From Pegea sp. RAD2-039 (lineage: Eukaryota; Chordata; Thaliacea; Salpida; Salpidae): DNA of 64,000 bases. The stretch spans positions 248,001-312,000 of the forward strand of contig JAQGEQ010000380.1 in the NCBI GenBank assembly GCA_034620365.1, in the 5' to 3' direction. Positions within the stretch are counted from its first letter, which is position 1. Every line of letters begins with the position of its first letter. This document shows, piece after piece, positions 9,033 through 20,601 of this stretch. A program made the translations under genes and the position numbers. A model generated the notes under the pieces. That model searched no databases, was not told the origin of the DNA, and was given only the letters and a program-made list of their open reading frames with translations.

Positions 9033-9743
9033 TTTCATTCTTTTTTGTGATTTGATTTTCATTTTGTCTCGAGTACATGAAGGGATAAATTAACAATTTG
9101 AATAAATCGTTGAAACAATTGTCTAAATTATTTATCTTTTACGGCTAAGATCTCTTTTTTCAATTAAAACCTTATCAATTTATAAATTTAATTACTGGTA
9201 GAAGATTCAAACAAGTTTTTATATCAAAACATGTAGCAAGTCTACCTGCTAACTCATAGAAACTTCTATCAAACATTCAAGTATGTTTTAAGATCAAGTT
9301 TTCTTGTAATCTGCTTGTAACAAAACGACGTACACTTTTACGGCTAGTAAAAACATGACTTGATGACATTTGAAAAAATTTCACTGGAACATTTTTGTAT
9401 TCAGATTACATTTGTTATGTTTTTTTTCCTAGTTTCGATCAGATTCAAATCTGCAGCTAAAATGTGTATACCAGAAGATAGATATAATCAGTAGACAAGC
9501 TTAGCTCCTGCAACCGCTTGAAATGCCGGCAGCTGATGGATGTAAAACCAGATAAAAGAAAACTGAATTTGATAAAAAAACAAATTAAGTTTCAGGCAGC
9601 TTAGATAGAAAATAGTTGAGCAAAGTCTCTGAGTTGATTTAAAGTGATATCTTTGGTACAGGTCTGCCAGTTTTAAATGACGTATATAATTAGGTTCAAT
9701 AAATATAAGTTATTTGTAAATCTACTCTTTTTGAATTTTGATT
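9033..9743. other. Intergenic or 5'-intron sequence before the LRR gene
   Basis: AT-rich, no frame of note. It includes an AATAAA at 9101-9106 that could serve as a poly(A) signal for SAMTOR. Confidence 0.4.
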
Positions 9744-9751
9744 CAGCAAAC

Positions 9752-11828
9752 ATGTCTTACAATATTTTTGTTGTAATTTTGCTGCTTGCATCTTCTGTTC
9801 AATCGTTTTCTCCAAATGTAGTTTTAGAATCCTGTCCATTCAACTGTACATGTGAAAACACTCTCTGTTCTGCACTAAGTGAGTGTTTACTTAAAATATT
9901 ATTTTTCAAAGTAAATAGAGTATTAAGATACATTTATTTGTAGAAAAGAAGCTACCAATAGCAATTCTTTATGTTTGAAAATAGATCTGGATATTATCAG
10001 TATTTTTATCTAACCGCTGATAACTAGCTGTTTAAGTTTCAATAAACAATTTCAAATTTGATAAAACTTCATTATCATTTAAGTGGTTTTTTAAAAATTC
10101 TTATTAATCAAGTATAAACACTTCGATACCAATACCACTTAAGAGATATTATCATCTATTAAACCCTCAATCACTAAAGAATGAAAACGTTGATAGAGAA
10201 GCAAGGCATGGTAGAATGTGTCGGTTTACAAGTTCAGTGTGTTGGAAACAATCAACGTACCTCCTTACCAACCGGAATACCTCGTAACGTGACTGGCTTA
10301 GTCGTTCAAGACTTCAACTTTAGCACTATTGATTTAAACCAGTTTGGAGCTTATCCAAACCTAAACGCTCTTATTCTTGCAAACAACAGCATTTCTAACA
10401 TTCATATCACAAAGATTTTAAAGTTAGTAGTCTTGATAGTAGATGAATAGATAACCATTTTGGTTTTAAATCTAGCTTGCTTATTTTCGATCCAAAGCTT
10501 ATAGAGTTAAACTAGAGATATTTTTTAGGAATATCATGCAACTAAGTTTGATGGGAAATTATATAAAAGTTCTTCCAAAGAAAAGTTTAGCAAGGATGAA
10601 AAGTATTGAACAACTTGTGTTGCGTGATAACAAAATTACAAGTATCAGAGGTTTGTAAAGTTTCAACTTTCTAATTATTCAAGATTCAGTCTTTTAAACA
10701 ATTACTTTTAGGGGTCAGATTTCCTAGAAAAGTTGATTACCTTGATCTTAGATCGAATAAGATTAAATCACTTACTGGAGGTTTGTTCAAGGGGTGTAAG
10801 AAGATGAGAGTCCTGAAGTTGTCTTCAAATCTTATTGCTACTGTTCATAAAAACAGTTTTACAAACATCAACAAACTAGAAGTAAGATAAAACTGTTATG
10901 ATCGTTTTTACAAACTAACGAGATTATTGCCTTCTGGGTAATTCTCAACAAAAAGCTTTTCATAATAGATTAAAACACTTATAAAAATAGACAAACAATT
11001 TCTGGTAATCCTATTACCAGAAAGATTCAAGTTTGATAAACCACAAAAACAAGATGATAGCGGTTAATTAATTTCGACTGAGATATCTAAGTTAGAATAA
11101 TTTTTTATTAAAGAACTGTGTTCAGTCTTATCTTCAATTCAAATTTCTTTGATCAATAATCAACCTAAAAACAAATTTTGTGAATTGATTAATATAAAAT
11201 CTAATTTCTATTCAGGTTCTTGAACTTGATAATAATCGAATAACTAAACTCTACAAATTGATGTTCTCTAAATTACACAAATGCTGGTATATCAATCTTC
11301 AAAACAACAGTATCAAAAGCATACACCGACAAGCATTTATGCCATTAAGAACTCCAACAATAAAAAAACAAATCAATTTAAAAGACAATCTCATTCGTTT
11401 CTTAAGCATCGAAATGTTGGCTTCAGTACTTCAATACAAGTAAGGAAATTTTAATTTAGTAGTAATTAGCTAAATTTAGAGATATTGAAAAAATCCCCAT
11501 AAGCTAATCATGATTGAAAAGCCCTGTGGTATTTTGCAGATATTGCTGAAAATTTACTTAAATATTTCTATTAATTTTGACGATTGGAAAGATCTGTTTG
11601 CCAAAATCGTCTGAGAACCTAAATAGTAAACTTTTGTAATTATGTTTCAGGGATTTTTACGTTCTAAATTTTGCTGGAAATCCGATTTTCTGTGATTGCA
11701 ACCTTCTTAATCTCCGTGAAGAAGCAGGAACTACTCTTACTGATACTGGGCACATAGTTTGTGATGGTCCCCCTGAAAACTTGCACTTGAGAGTCATCCA
11801 TCTGAGCTTTGAAGACTGCTGCTTCTAA
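9752..11828 (+). CDS. Secreted leucine-rich-repeat protein, six exons
   Basis: A predicted extracellular LRR protein of 345 aa. Exons: 9752-9878, 10206-10422, 10529-10650, 10712-10881, 11216-11439, 11651-11828; the phases agree. The N-terminal signal peptide (about 1-18) reads MSYNIFVVILLLASSVQS. An LRRNT cap follows, with C28-P-x2-C32-x-C34 and further cysteines. The repeats include LNALILANNSISNI, MQLSLMGNYIKVLP, IEQLVLRDNKITSI, VDYLDLRSNKIKSL, MRVLKLSSNLIATV, VLELDNNRITKL and WYINLQNNSIKSI. The LRRCT cap is NPIFCDCNL...VC...DCC. There is no transmembrane segment or GPI signal, so it is probably secreted. The start at 9752 is preferred over an ATG at 9677 because an acceptor (TTTTGATTCAG) ends at 9746, 5 nt before it. 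The exon 2 start could instead be 10197. A poly(A) signal AATAAA is at 12038. The ligand is unknown. Confidence 0.88.
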
Positions 11829-12677
11829 TCCACCTTCTTTCAAGTTAACGAATATTTGTAAAAATTTTGAAATTCAACTGAAGTAAACGAGAAAGTTGAA
11901 AAACACCGAATCGGACTCTATAATGATTTTTTTCGTCGTTTAAAAATTGGATTCAGAAAAAATTATTAAAACGACTCTTCTATAAATTTTAAAGACTTTT
12001 TGTAGAAATGTTTAAAAACTTTTATGATGTATATTTTAATAAAAATATTTTTGATTTTATTACAAAACCTTTTCACTCAAGTAACTAAAATGTAAAGGAA
12101 ATAAATAATAAAGTGATGATAAAGATAAAATACTGTCGTTTATTTGACAGTAAACAATTTAATTTTTGTTATTTGTTACAAAGTAAATAGATAAAGAAAC
12201 TAAAATAATTATTAGCAACCTAAAAATCAAATTATTTGAAATACCGGATTTAAAATCTACTTTAACATGCTTAAGCTGTTAAGAAAGCATCTGAAGTATT
12301 TCAAACCTTGATTGCTTATGAAGCATAACATTTTAAGATAAAGATTATTTTTCACTACTTAATGAAAATAAATCCAGAAAACTATCAACAAACTTTAATA
12401 TTTTAATATAGTTTGAAAAGTGTAAGTTGTAGATATTTTGGTTGGTGTAGTTGTAATCTATATCTAAAGCCACCTTCTATTCTTATTATTTTAAATCAAT
12501 AAAATCGAATTGACCTTAAAAACTTAAAAAAATAGTTCAATTTGTACAGCATTTTGAATTGAGATTATTTTTAGCATTTTAACTATTTGCTTTGAAAATT
12601 TAAGAAAATTTGAAAAGAATTTTAATAAAGTAAAAATCATTCAAAGATTTCTAAAATTAGAAAAATCTTTACTTTAA
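11829..12677. other. 3' UTRs and spacer between convergent genes
   Basis: AT-rich space between the LRR gene (+) and the SDR gene (-), which converge here. Poly(A)-signal-like AATAAA occurs at 12038-12043 and again near 12100-12112 for the LRR gene. No gene seen. Confidence 0.5.
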
Positions 12678-14985
12678 TTAATTTGAACTTAAAATAATTT
12701 TATTTTCTGGTTTGACGCTTGATTCTTCAGATTCTTTTAACATTACGCGTTCAAGACGTTCTTTTAATTGAGTCCATTTTGCACTCATCAGCCATAGCTG
12801 TTCACTTTGTTCCTGTTCACACTCACCACAAGTGGGCGCAACAGAGCTGCAGTTGCTGAAAACATAAATTTGAAATAAAAAGTTACATCTGAAATTGAGG
12901 ATTTTTTGTGAGAATTTAATCAAATAATTGTGCCTATAAAGTTTGTGACTCTGAAGAGAGAAATGAAGTTTAATAAAAATGTGGAATATTCTCTAAAAAA
13001 GTCTTTCATTCTTCTATGAAAGTTTCTACATCTCATTAAAAGTCTTTTTTGAGATAAAAGTAAAAAATAAATTCCGTCACATAAATTCAAAAAGTATAAA
13101 AAAAACTTACTCGAAAAACTTGCCAGAATCATTTTCGAGGTCGTTATCAGTTGCAAGAAATATTCCAGTCTGAGCACCCTGTCTTGGTGATTTCATCATA
13201 ACAAATTTAGCGATTTCTGTTGAATCACAGTAAACATTAAAATGACAAGTTTCTACTAAGATATACAAACCGACAAAAATTTGGCCAATTGCATAAGCAG
13301 GTGTACTTGAATATCGTCCAATGTTGGTTTTAACAACTCCAGGGTGGTAACAATTAGCAGTGACATTGGTTATTTCGCCCAATTGAAGTTTATGATGAAG
13401 ATAATCAGTGAAAAGAAGATTAGCAAGTTTGCTCTGATAATAGAGCTGACTTAAACGCTCTTCTTTTTCAATTGTTTCATCTTTTTCTTTATTAATATCA
13501 TCAAAATCAATCTGAAATTACAAAGTGCAGAAAAAATTACCGAAAGTTACAATTTGATAACTTCAAATTTGAAACTTTTAAATTGTTTTCAAATTATTTG
13601 TAACAATTTGAACATTTTCAGATGTTTTTAGATGTTGAAAGGAATTTTGTACATTAATAAAAACTTCAGTATAAGACTAAATAACATTGAACAGATAAAT
13701 TGTTGCTTTTCTGGTATAGCGATAAGAACTTTAATTTATAAACCAACAATTCTGCTTCAAATTCCACTTTGAGCGAATAAATTAAGCAAAAAAACCAGCT
13801 GGGCTAATATAGTATCTTGACCTGTAAAAGCTTCCCAGCTAACACGACTAGGCCAAAAAAAAACTTAATGATCGGGACATCTATGTCTAATATAGCGCAA
13901 AAAATAACTTAGAGTATTCATATATCAACTTCTGAAAATTTTTATACATTTAAAGTATGTTTGCTGGCTATTAAGATTGACATATTCTATTATTAAAAAT
14001 TGGGAACTTGTCTTTGCTGATAGAAGGCTAACAAAAAAAATTTATGTTAGTTAATAATCTGTCAGATATCTGTTGATTGATCTATCCACACATAGAGTTT
14101 AAATACTACCTTTGTATAACTTTGAAAATTACTTTAGCAAATTTTAATTTTGTTGAATAAATTTTTGTTGTTGTAAGAAAAACAAAAAGAAGTTTTAACA
14201 ATGGAATCATCAAACTTACATTTGCCTTCTTATACGCAATCGATGTAACGTTGATAATTCTACCTTTGAGATCACCATTTGAAAGACGATCTAATAAGAG
14301 GTTTGTGAGAAGAAAATGACCTGTAAAATCAACATTATCAATTTAATTTTGTATCTGGATGTTACCAAAGTCAAAAACCACAAATTAAGTCAGTCTTTCA
14401 CCTAGATGATTAATTCCTAATTGTCGTTCAAACCCATCATCTGTTAGTGGATCAGCCTTCGGAAGACGAGGCTTCAAGACTCCCGCGTTGTTGATGAGTA
14501 CATCAATATGAGGTAACTCTGATTATTAAGCAATGGGAAATTGTAGAATCAATTTAATCAAAACAAATATTTGAGCTAACATGAGATACGAATCATATGA
14601 TCGTGTTTCTAAATGATCATTATACATAATGAGATACGAATCATATGATCGTTTTTCTAAATGATCATTATACATAATAAAGAAATTAAAAACCTTTACG
14701 AATTTCAGAAGCAAAAGCTTCAACAGAATCCAAGTTTGCAAGATCAACAAACCGACAAACAATATTTTTGTTATTAGTTTGTTTAATCAGTTTGTTGGCT
14801 GCTAGTTTACACTTTCCCATGTGTCTGCAAGCCATTACAACATTAGCTCCTAAAATATAAAGCAACATGAAAGAGGGCTGTCAGTAGAATATCAACAAAT
14901 GAATACCTCTTAAGGCCAATTCTTTTGTAGTTTCATAACCAATTCCAGAATTTGCACCTGTTATTACAACATGCTTGTTTTCCAT
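12678..14985 (-). CDS. Short-chain dehydrogenase, retinol dehydrogenase 11-14-like, six coding exons
   Basis: A classical-fold SDR of 343 aa, probably an NADP(H)-dependent retinol/retinal or related carbonyl reductase of the RDH11-14 group. Exons in transcript order: 14985-14907, 14849-14694, 14518-14402, 14320-14220, 13511-13111, 12855-12678; all phases fit. Motifs: coenzyme-binding TGANSGIG (9-16), NNAG (88-91), catalytic Ser144 in INVTS, and Y175-x3-K179 in [12 protein letters not shown], then [12 protein letters not shown] hydrophobic stretch after it ([15 protein letters not shown]) may anchor the protein in a membrane. The C-terminus carries a Cys-rich patch with four cysteines ([16 protein letters not shown]) and a charged tail, longer than usual for the family. 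An acceptor at 15023 lies 37 nt upstream of the ATG. Substrate not determinable. Confidence 0.9.
14581..14676. repeat. Two tandem copies of a 48-bp unit in an SDR intron
   Basis: Units at 14581-14628 and 14629-14676 differ at one base (CGTGTTT versus CGTTTTT). Each unit contains the perfect palindromes ATCATATGAT and TGATCA. It lies in the intron between exons 2 and 3 of the SDR gene and has no coding role. Confidence 0.85.
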
Positions 14986-15022
14986 AGATGTTTTGTTTGG
15001 ACATGTTTTATATCTAATTTCT

Positions 15023-18000
15023 CTGTGTAAAAAGTTAAATCTTCAATTAACTGAATATTTTTTAAACTTAGCTACTGCAAGAATGTTTTGATTAAAACTA
15101 AATATTTTATAGAATTGAGTTATATATGCTAAAATAAAAAAAATTAAACTTAATAGAAACTAATATAAATATAACTATAATAAAAGAATACTTTATTCAA
15201 AATGACAAAATAATTAATTTCAAAATTTATCAAATGATGCAGCAATTAAAAAAAAGTGATTAGAGTATTCAATATTTTATCAATATGATATTTCAGAATC
15301 TAGTTGAAAATCTAAATTTTTATATCATTATATAAAGTTATATCAGCATGGCCATCTGCGACAGAGGCGGACCAAAAAAAACCAAGTCATTTAATAGTCT
15401 AATCATATACCATTTTACTTATGAAGAAAATAAAGTTTAAAAAATCAAAACTGATTAATTACAATCGTTTTTATACATTAAATCCTACAAAACTATATAG
15501 TTTTATAAGCATGTTTTATTTTTATTCAATCAGAACAAACTTGACTTTATTTATAAAAAAAAATTATCAAAAACTGAAGATGCAAATCATTGTGATTGAA
15601 AATGAAATCGAGGAGGAAGAGTGATTTGTTGTGTATTCACTTAGAATTTTATTGAGCTTACCATAAATTAAATAGTTGGTTACAGAAAATTAGCGGCTAA
15701 TTGATTAAGAATTATTTAAAATCACAAATCAGAGATATTTTCTACCAATTGAAAACAGTGTCACTACATTGAAATGTCTTTAGAATCAGATTCAACATAA
15801 ATGATGTTGAAAAAGAGGAGTGTATCAGAGTAGGAAAGATATTGATATAAACTTTAAAAGTTTTTAAAAATATTTAACATTTTTTTGATATCAACAAATA
15901 TTTTGATGATACTGAACTATTTTTCTGATGATGAAGAATATTAAAATGACAATAAATTAAAATTTCTATTTTAAGACATTTTAAATCAGTTATTTTACAA
16001 TTGACTAAATGAAGCATCACCTGAACAATACGGTACCTCCATATAATGTAGCAGCAAGAGAAGTAGGAAAAAATAAACGCTGAAACATATGAGAATTCAT
16101 TTTATTGTTTTTAAATTGTAATAATATAATCTTCAAAGTATAAAACTCTAAAATATCAAATGACTTTATGGTGTAATAGGGAAAGTCCCTAAGTAAGAAA
16201 TATAAGAACAGAATGTTAGTTTATAAATCAACTTTTATTTTTGAATTTTAAATATAAAAATCAAGCGTATCATAAAGCACTATTCAATGACCGTGTACTA
16301 TTATATAGTAATACTTACCTTGCAAATTAATGAGGATAAGTTTGGAACTGATTAAATGCTTGAAAATCTATTTAAAAGCTTTCCACTAGTTTTATTATTC
16401 TAATTTTGACAAAAATATATAAATTATATAACTATATTCTTGACTATATAGTTTTATTCAAGTATAAAAACAAGCCTATAAGGTCGCTAACTTATAATTA
16501 ATGGCTTTTTATTTAAACGGCAGTTTTAAAAATATTAGTTTGTAATTGCTACAACAAATTATGAAACGAGTAAATTTATTAAAATCTTAGAATGGAAGAC
16601 AATAATCAAATTTTAATTCTATAAGTTATGTGGATACTTGAAATGATACAGATATTTTAACTTATCACTAATTAATTCAATGGGTGTGCTATTTAAATAA
16701 TACAGTATAAATACCAATATTGGCTGTTAAGCTTATCTCGAATTTAGTGAAGATTTAAGTTTAAGAAAGGCAAAAAGCTATTTTTGTAAATACATCATGT
16801 GCATAGCAAAAAGCAACTGCTGTAGTCCATACATCTAAGACTTGTCACATGCCTTTTATATTTTTGTTGTTGAAATTGTAAGTTGCTTAATGTTGGTCTG
16901 AAGTTTTTTCCTTTTGTTCACGGCCTTAGAAAGAAGACTTAATCAAGTTATAAATAAAATATTTTTGAAAAGTTAAGTTAGTTTAAAACTAAAACTTTCT
17001 GATGGAGTTAGGTCGAATGAAAACTTCACGAGGCAGCTATAAGTCGATTTAAAAATAAGTTGTAAAAAAATCGATGACGAAAACATGTGAAGAAATTTAG
17101 CATTGAGTTTTGGTAACTACTGGTTGTAATCACTTTGAAAAAAGCGAAATCTGATAAATATAAAATAATATATACATAACATTTTTCAATTAAAAAGGTT
17201 ATTAGGTTAGATAAAATAGACGAGTTTTCTTATGTTGAATCAGCATTAGAAATAAAAAAGTTATGAAGAATATTTTTTTAGAAAATATGACCTTGTTCCA
17301 ACTACATCAAAACATTTTCACCTAAGTAACTTAAATATCTTTAAGTTTTTAAATCATATTCTAATAAAATGTCATTTATTCTATGAATCAAAAAAATACC
17401 CATCAGAAAAAAACTTAATCAAATAGAAAAATCATTAAATGAAAAATGATCGTCAATACTACTTGATTAAACGAAAGGCTTTAAACAAACCAAAATAAAT
17501 TCTAATGTTTTTCAAGTATTTAATTGATAACTTATTAAATCGTAAAAGTTTTTATTGATTGATTTTAAAGATTGACATATGTTTTAAAAACTATTTTTTT
17601 AATTTGCTGTATATCAGTTGTTAAAAAGTTTGCTAAAAGTAAAAACAGATTAAATTATTACCAAATAATCATATTTTTTTCTTGGGAATATCAGAAATAA
17701 ACAGCATGATCTAGTGCTATCAAACGAGAATTAGCTCTAATTAGTTTGTTTATCTTGATCTATTCGTTTTTTAACTAATTAAAGCTATTATTACAAAAAT
17801 TAACTTTTATAATATAAAATTTACTAATATAAAGTATTAACAGTATTGAATAGGTTTTATTTTCATTTATTTATATCATTTATCAAACTTGTATTTTGAT
17901 ATCTATATTTTAATATTTTGAAAAATAATCTGATGCAAAACTGTTATACTGAAAGATAAGACTTTTATACATATCTACATTCTTATAAATTTCATCAAAT

Positions 18001-19380
18001 AAAGATAAATAATAAAAGTACAATTATAAAAATAGCATACAAAATATTCTTCAAATCTTTTTTAGTCAAGTTTAATCTAGTGAAATCATTCAAAAATACA
18101 AAAAAATTTACTTTAGCAGATGGCAGGAATATCTATGTTGATGAAAAAAGCTTACAACCAACTACTGACAATTTTCTTGTTGTTAAGTTGTAAAAGTGTG
18201 AATCAATTATAACTTATGAAAATTTCTTAACAATTGTCAACTAAAAATCCCTAAAATTCGTTATATCAAGACATCTTTGAAATCTAAAAGTTCTCATAGT
18301 TATAATCTACCTTGAAGATAAATAAAATTGATGATTATGATTTATTTAGTTGTCTTATCAATTTTTTAAAAGCCAAATCATATAATATTAAATAGAAGTA
18401 ACTTAACACAAACAGATAACAAAATCTAGCAACGAATAGAGGTAACATGTTATAATTAACCATAATTCTGTTATTACAAACTTTTTGTAAAGTATTTTGC
18501 AACAGTGAGTCGCGGTAATCAAAACGTTCTATTCGAACAAATGTTTTCCAAGTGTTTTATATCTTTGTTCAGATATATTCAGACGTTAGGGTTAAACGTA
18601 AAACTAACTAATTCAAGTACTGCTTGGGCACGTTTTTTTGTTATTCACTAGGTTTTTATTTCGATAAAAGACAATATTTAGTCTTTAAGAATGAGCCATT
18701 ATGAGATTACTTTTAAAATAGAGCTTTAAGATATAGTCCAAGTGAAAAAGTATATTTGCTTTAATGTTTTCTAAAAAAAAATGCTTTCGGTCGTTAATGC
18801 ACTAAAGTAGGACTTATGTCCTGCAACTAACGTTTTACTAATCAATAAAAGCTTAGCTTTCTACACAAGCCAAAAGTGAAATTCTGTGAATGTACATAGA
18901 ATATTGAAAGTCTACAAGCCTTGCAATTAATGGTCAGATGCAACGTGAGTAGCCTCAAATGCCAACAGATTTTTATCAATTACGAATATCATGCTTCATC
19001 GTCTTTTCTAAGGATTTAGATAAATAATAAATGATAAGAGATTTTGCCTTTGATAGATTGTATGATAGTTTAGGTGGAGTTAATAAAGTTTATGAAAACA
19101 AGCTTTATTTCGCAGTTATGTTTATATAATTTATTTACAAAACCACTAACTATTGCAAAAAAAATGAAAATGAAATATGCTGTTGTAATTTTACATAAAG
19201 ATGAAGTTTAAGATTTGCTGCTAAAAAAATACAGTTTTCGGGTCAAAAATGTTAGTAGATTGGATGAATTTCTTAGAAAAGATTGTAATAAAAGATATCT
19301 TTATCTGAAAATCAAATTTTAAATAAATTTCAACTTAGAAATGTAAGTAGTCAGTTTATTTCAATTAGTAGCAGTTTCTC
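15023..19380. other. Intergenic AT-rich region, no gene supported
   Basis: About 4.3 kb between the SDR gene (transcribed leftwards) and the calcium-sensor gene (rightwards). The longest frame (15421-15624) is Lys/Ile/Phe-rich with no homology I recognise and is probably chance. The 5' end and promoter of the SDR gene must lie near its left edge. Confidence 0.5.
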
Positions 19381-19381
19381 C

Positions 19382-19451
19382 TTCTTCTATCTTCTCTTTT
19401 TTCTTCTCTTTTGAAACAAGCTGCTGTCAGTAGAAAAAGTCAGTCTCTCAG
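19382..19451 (+). other. Candidate 5' non-coding exon of the calcium-sensor gene
   Basis: A pyrimidine-rich run (TTCTTCTATCTTCTCTTTTT) is followed by a mixed segment that ends in a near-perfect donor, TCTCAG/GTGAGC at 19451/19452. The next strong acceptor is at 20577, directly before the start codon. Inferred from splice signals only. Confidence 0.3.
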
Positions 19452-20601
19452 GTGAGCTGGTCTTTGATTTTGCTTCAAATTTCAAATATAAACTTATTTA
19501 TTCTAAAGTAGTAGAAAACGTCTTACTTACAAACTGTTTATTCAAGAAGCAGGAAACGAAGAAACTAAGTTGATTCACAGTTAAAGGTTTTGTGTTTTGG
19601 TTTGAAATTGCTTGTTAAGTTGTAAAAAAAGTTTCGTTACTAAACTAACTATGGGTTTTTATTTGTAACCTCACAAAAATTTAATGTTTTACTTTTGTAT
19701 AATTTAGTTTGCAAGCTATAAAACAGTCTACCACAGAATTATATGACCTTTTATTTGTTTTTTTCGTCAAGTTTTTTGTTTAATAGTTTACTAATTTTAT
19801 GGAGCTAATTTTTTTCTTGTTTTGAATTTGATAATGCTTATTAAATCAAAAGAATTTTTATTAACAGCTTTATAACTAGTTTACATCAGTAAATATCTAC
19901 AAATCATATTTTCATGACAATAACTAAATCAAAATTAAAAATTATCTTAAGTATCCTTAATAGACTAAAGATAAGGTTTAAGTTAAACCCTAAAATGTCA
20001 ACTAATTGTTGTACACTAATAGCCCAAGTGTTAAAAAACGCCAGTTGACCAAATTAGGTCATTAATAATTAATTACAAGCTTCTTCATTCATATTGTAAG
20101 TAATCCATTGAAAAATATTGTTGTGATTTGTAAAATTTCTATCTGTATAAGAAATGATCTTTTATTGATTGTTGTATAAAGTTATTTACTAAACAAAGTA
20201 GAAAATTAATTTTTGTAAGTTCATGACGTTCCTGGGTAATTTTTCTGTAATTAAGTCTTAGCTGCTTTATTTAAAAAAACAGTTACATTTATAATTTTTA
20301 GCGAGTTTTTATATAACTTTTACTAAAGTTGTTTTGCTGGGTTTGCTCTTTACGACTATTTGAAATGTTTCTTGTGAAAGAGAAGGTCATGATGAAACAG
20401 ATTAAAATGATAGCAATAAGAGGCTTTCAGATGTAATTAGAAAAATAATTCCAAGAATAAGTTTATTTAAAATGACAGAAATAAGGTAGAAAACGAAAAA
20501 AAATGTTTTACAAAGTCAACTACAAAGTGATATTTCATTTTTAACAAAATAATTTCGACAGTAACTTTTTGTTTTAGATTTTGCTTCGCTGTTGATGAAA
20601 A

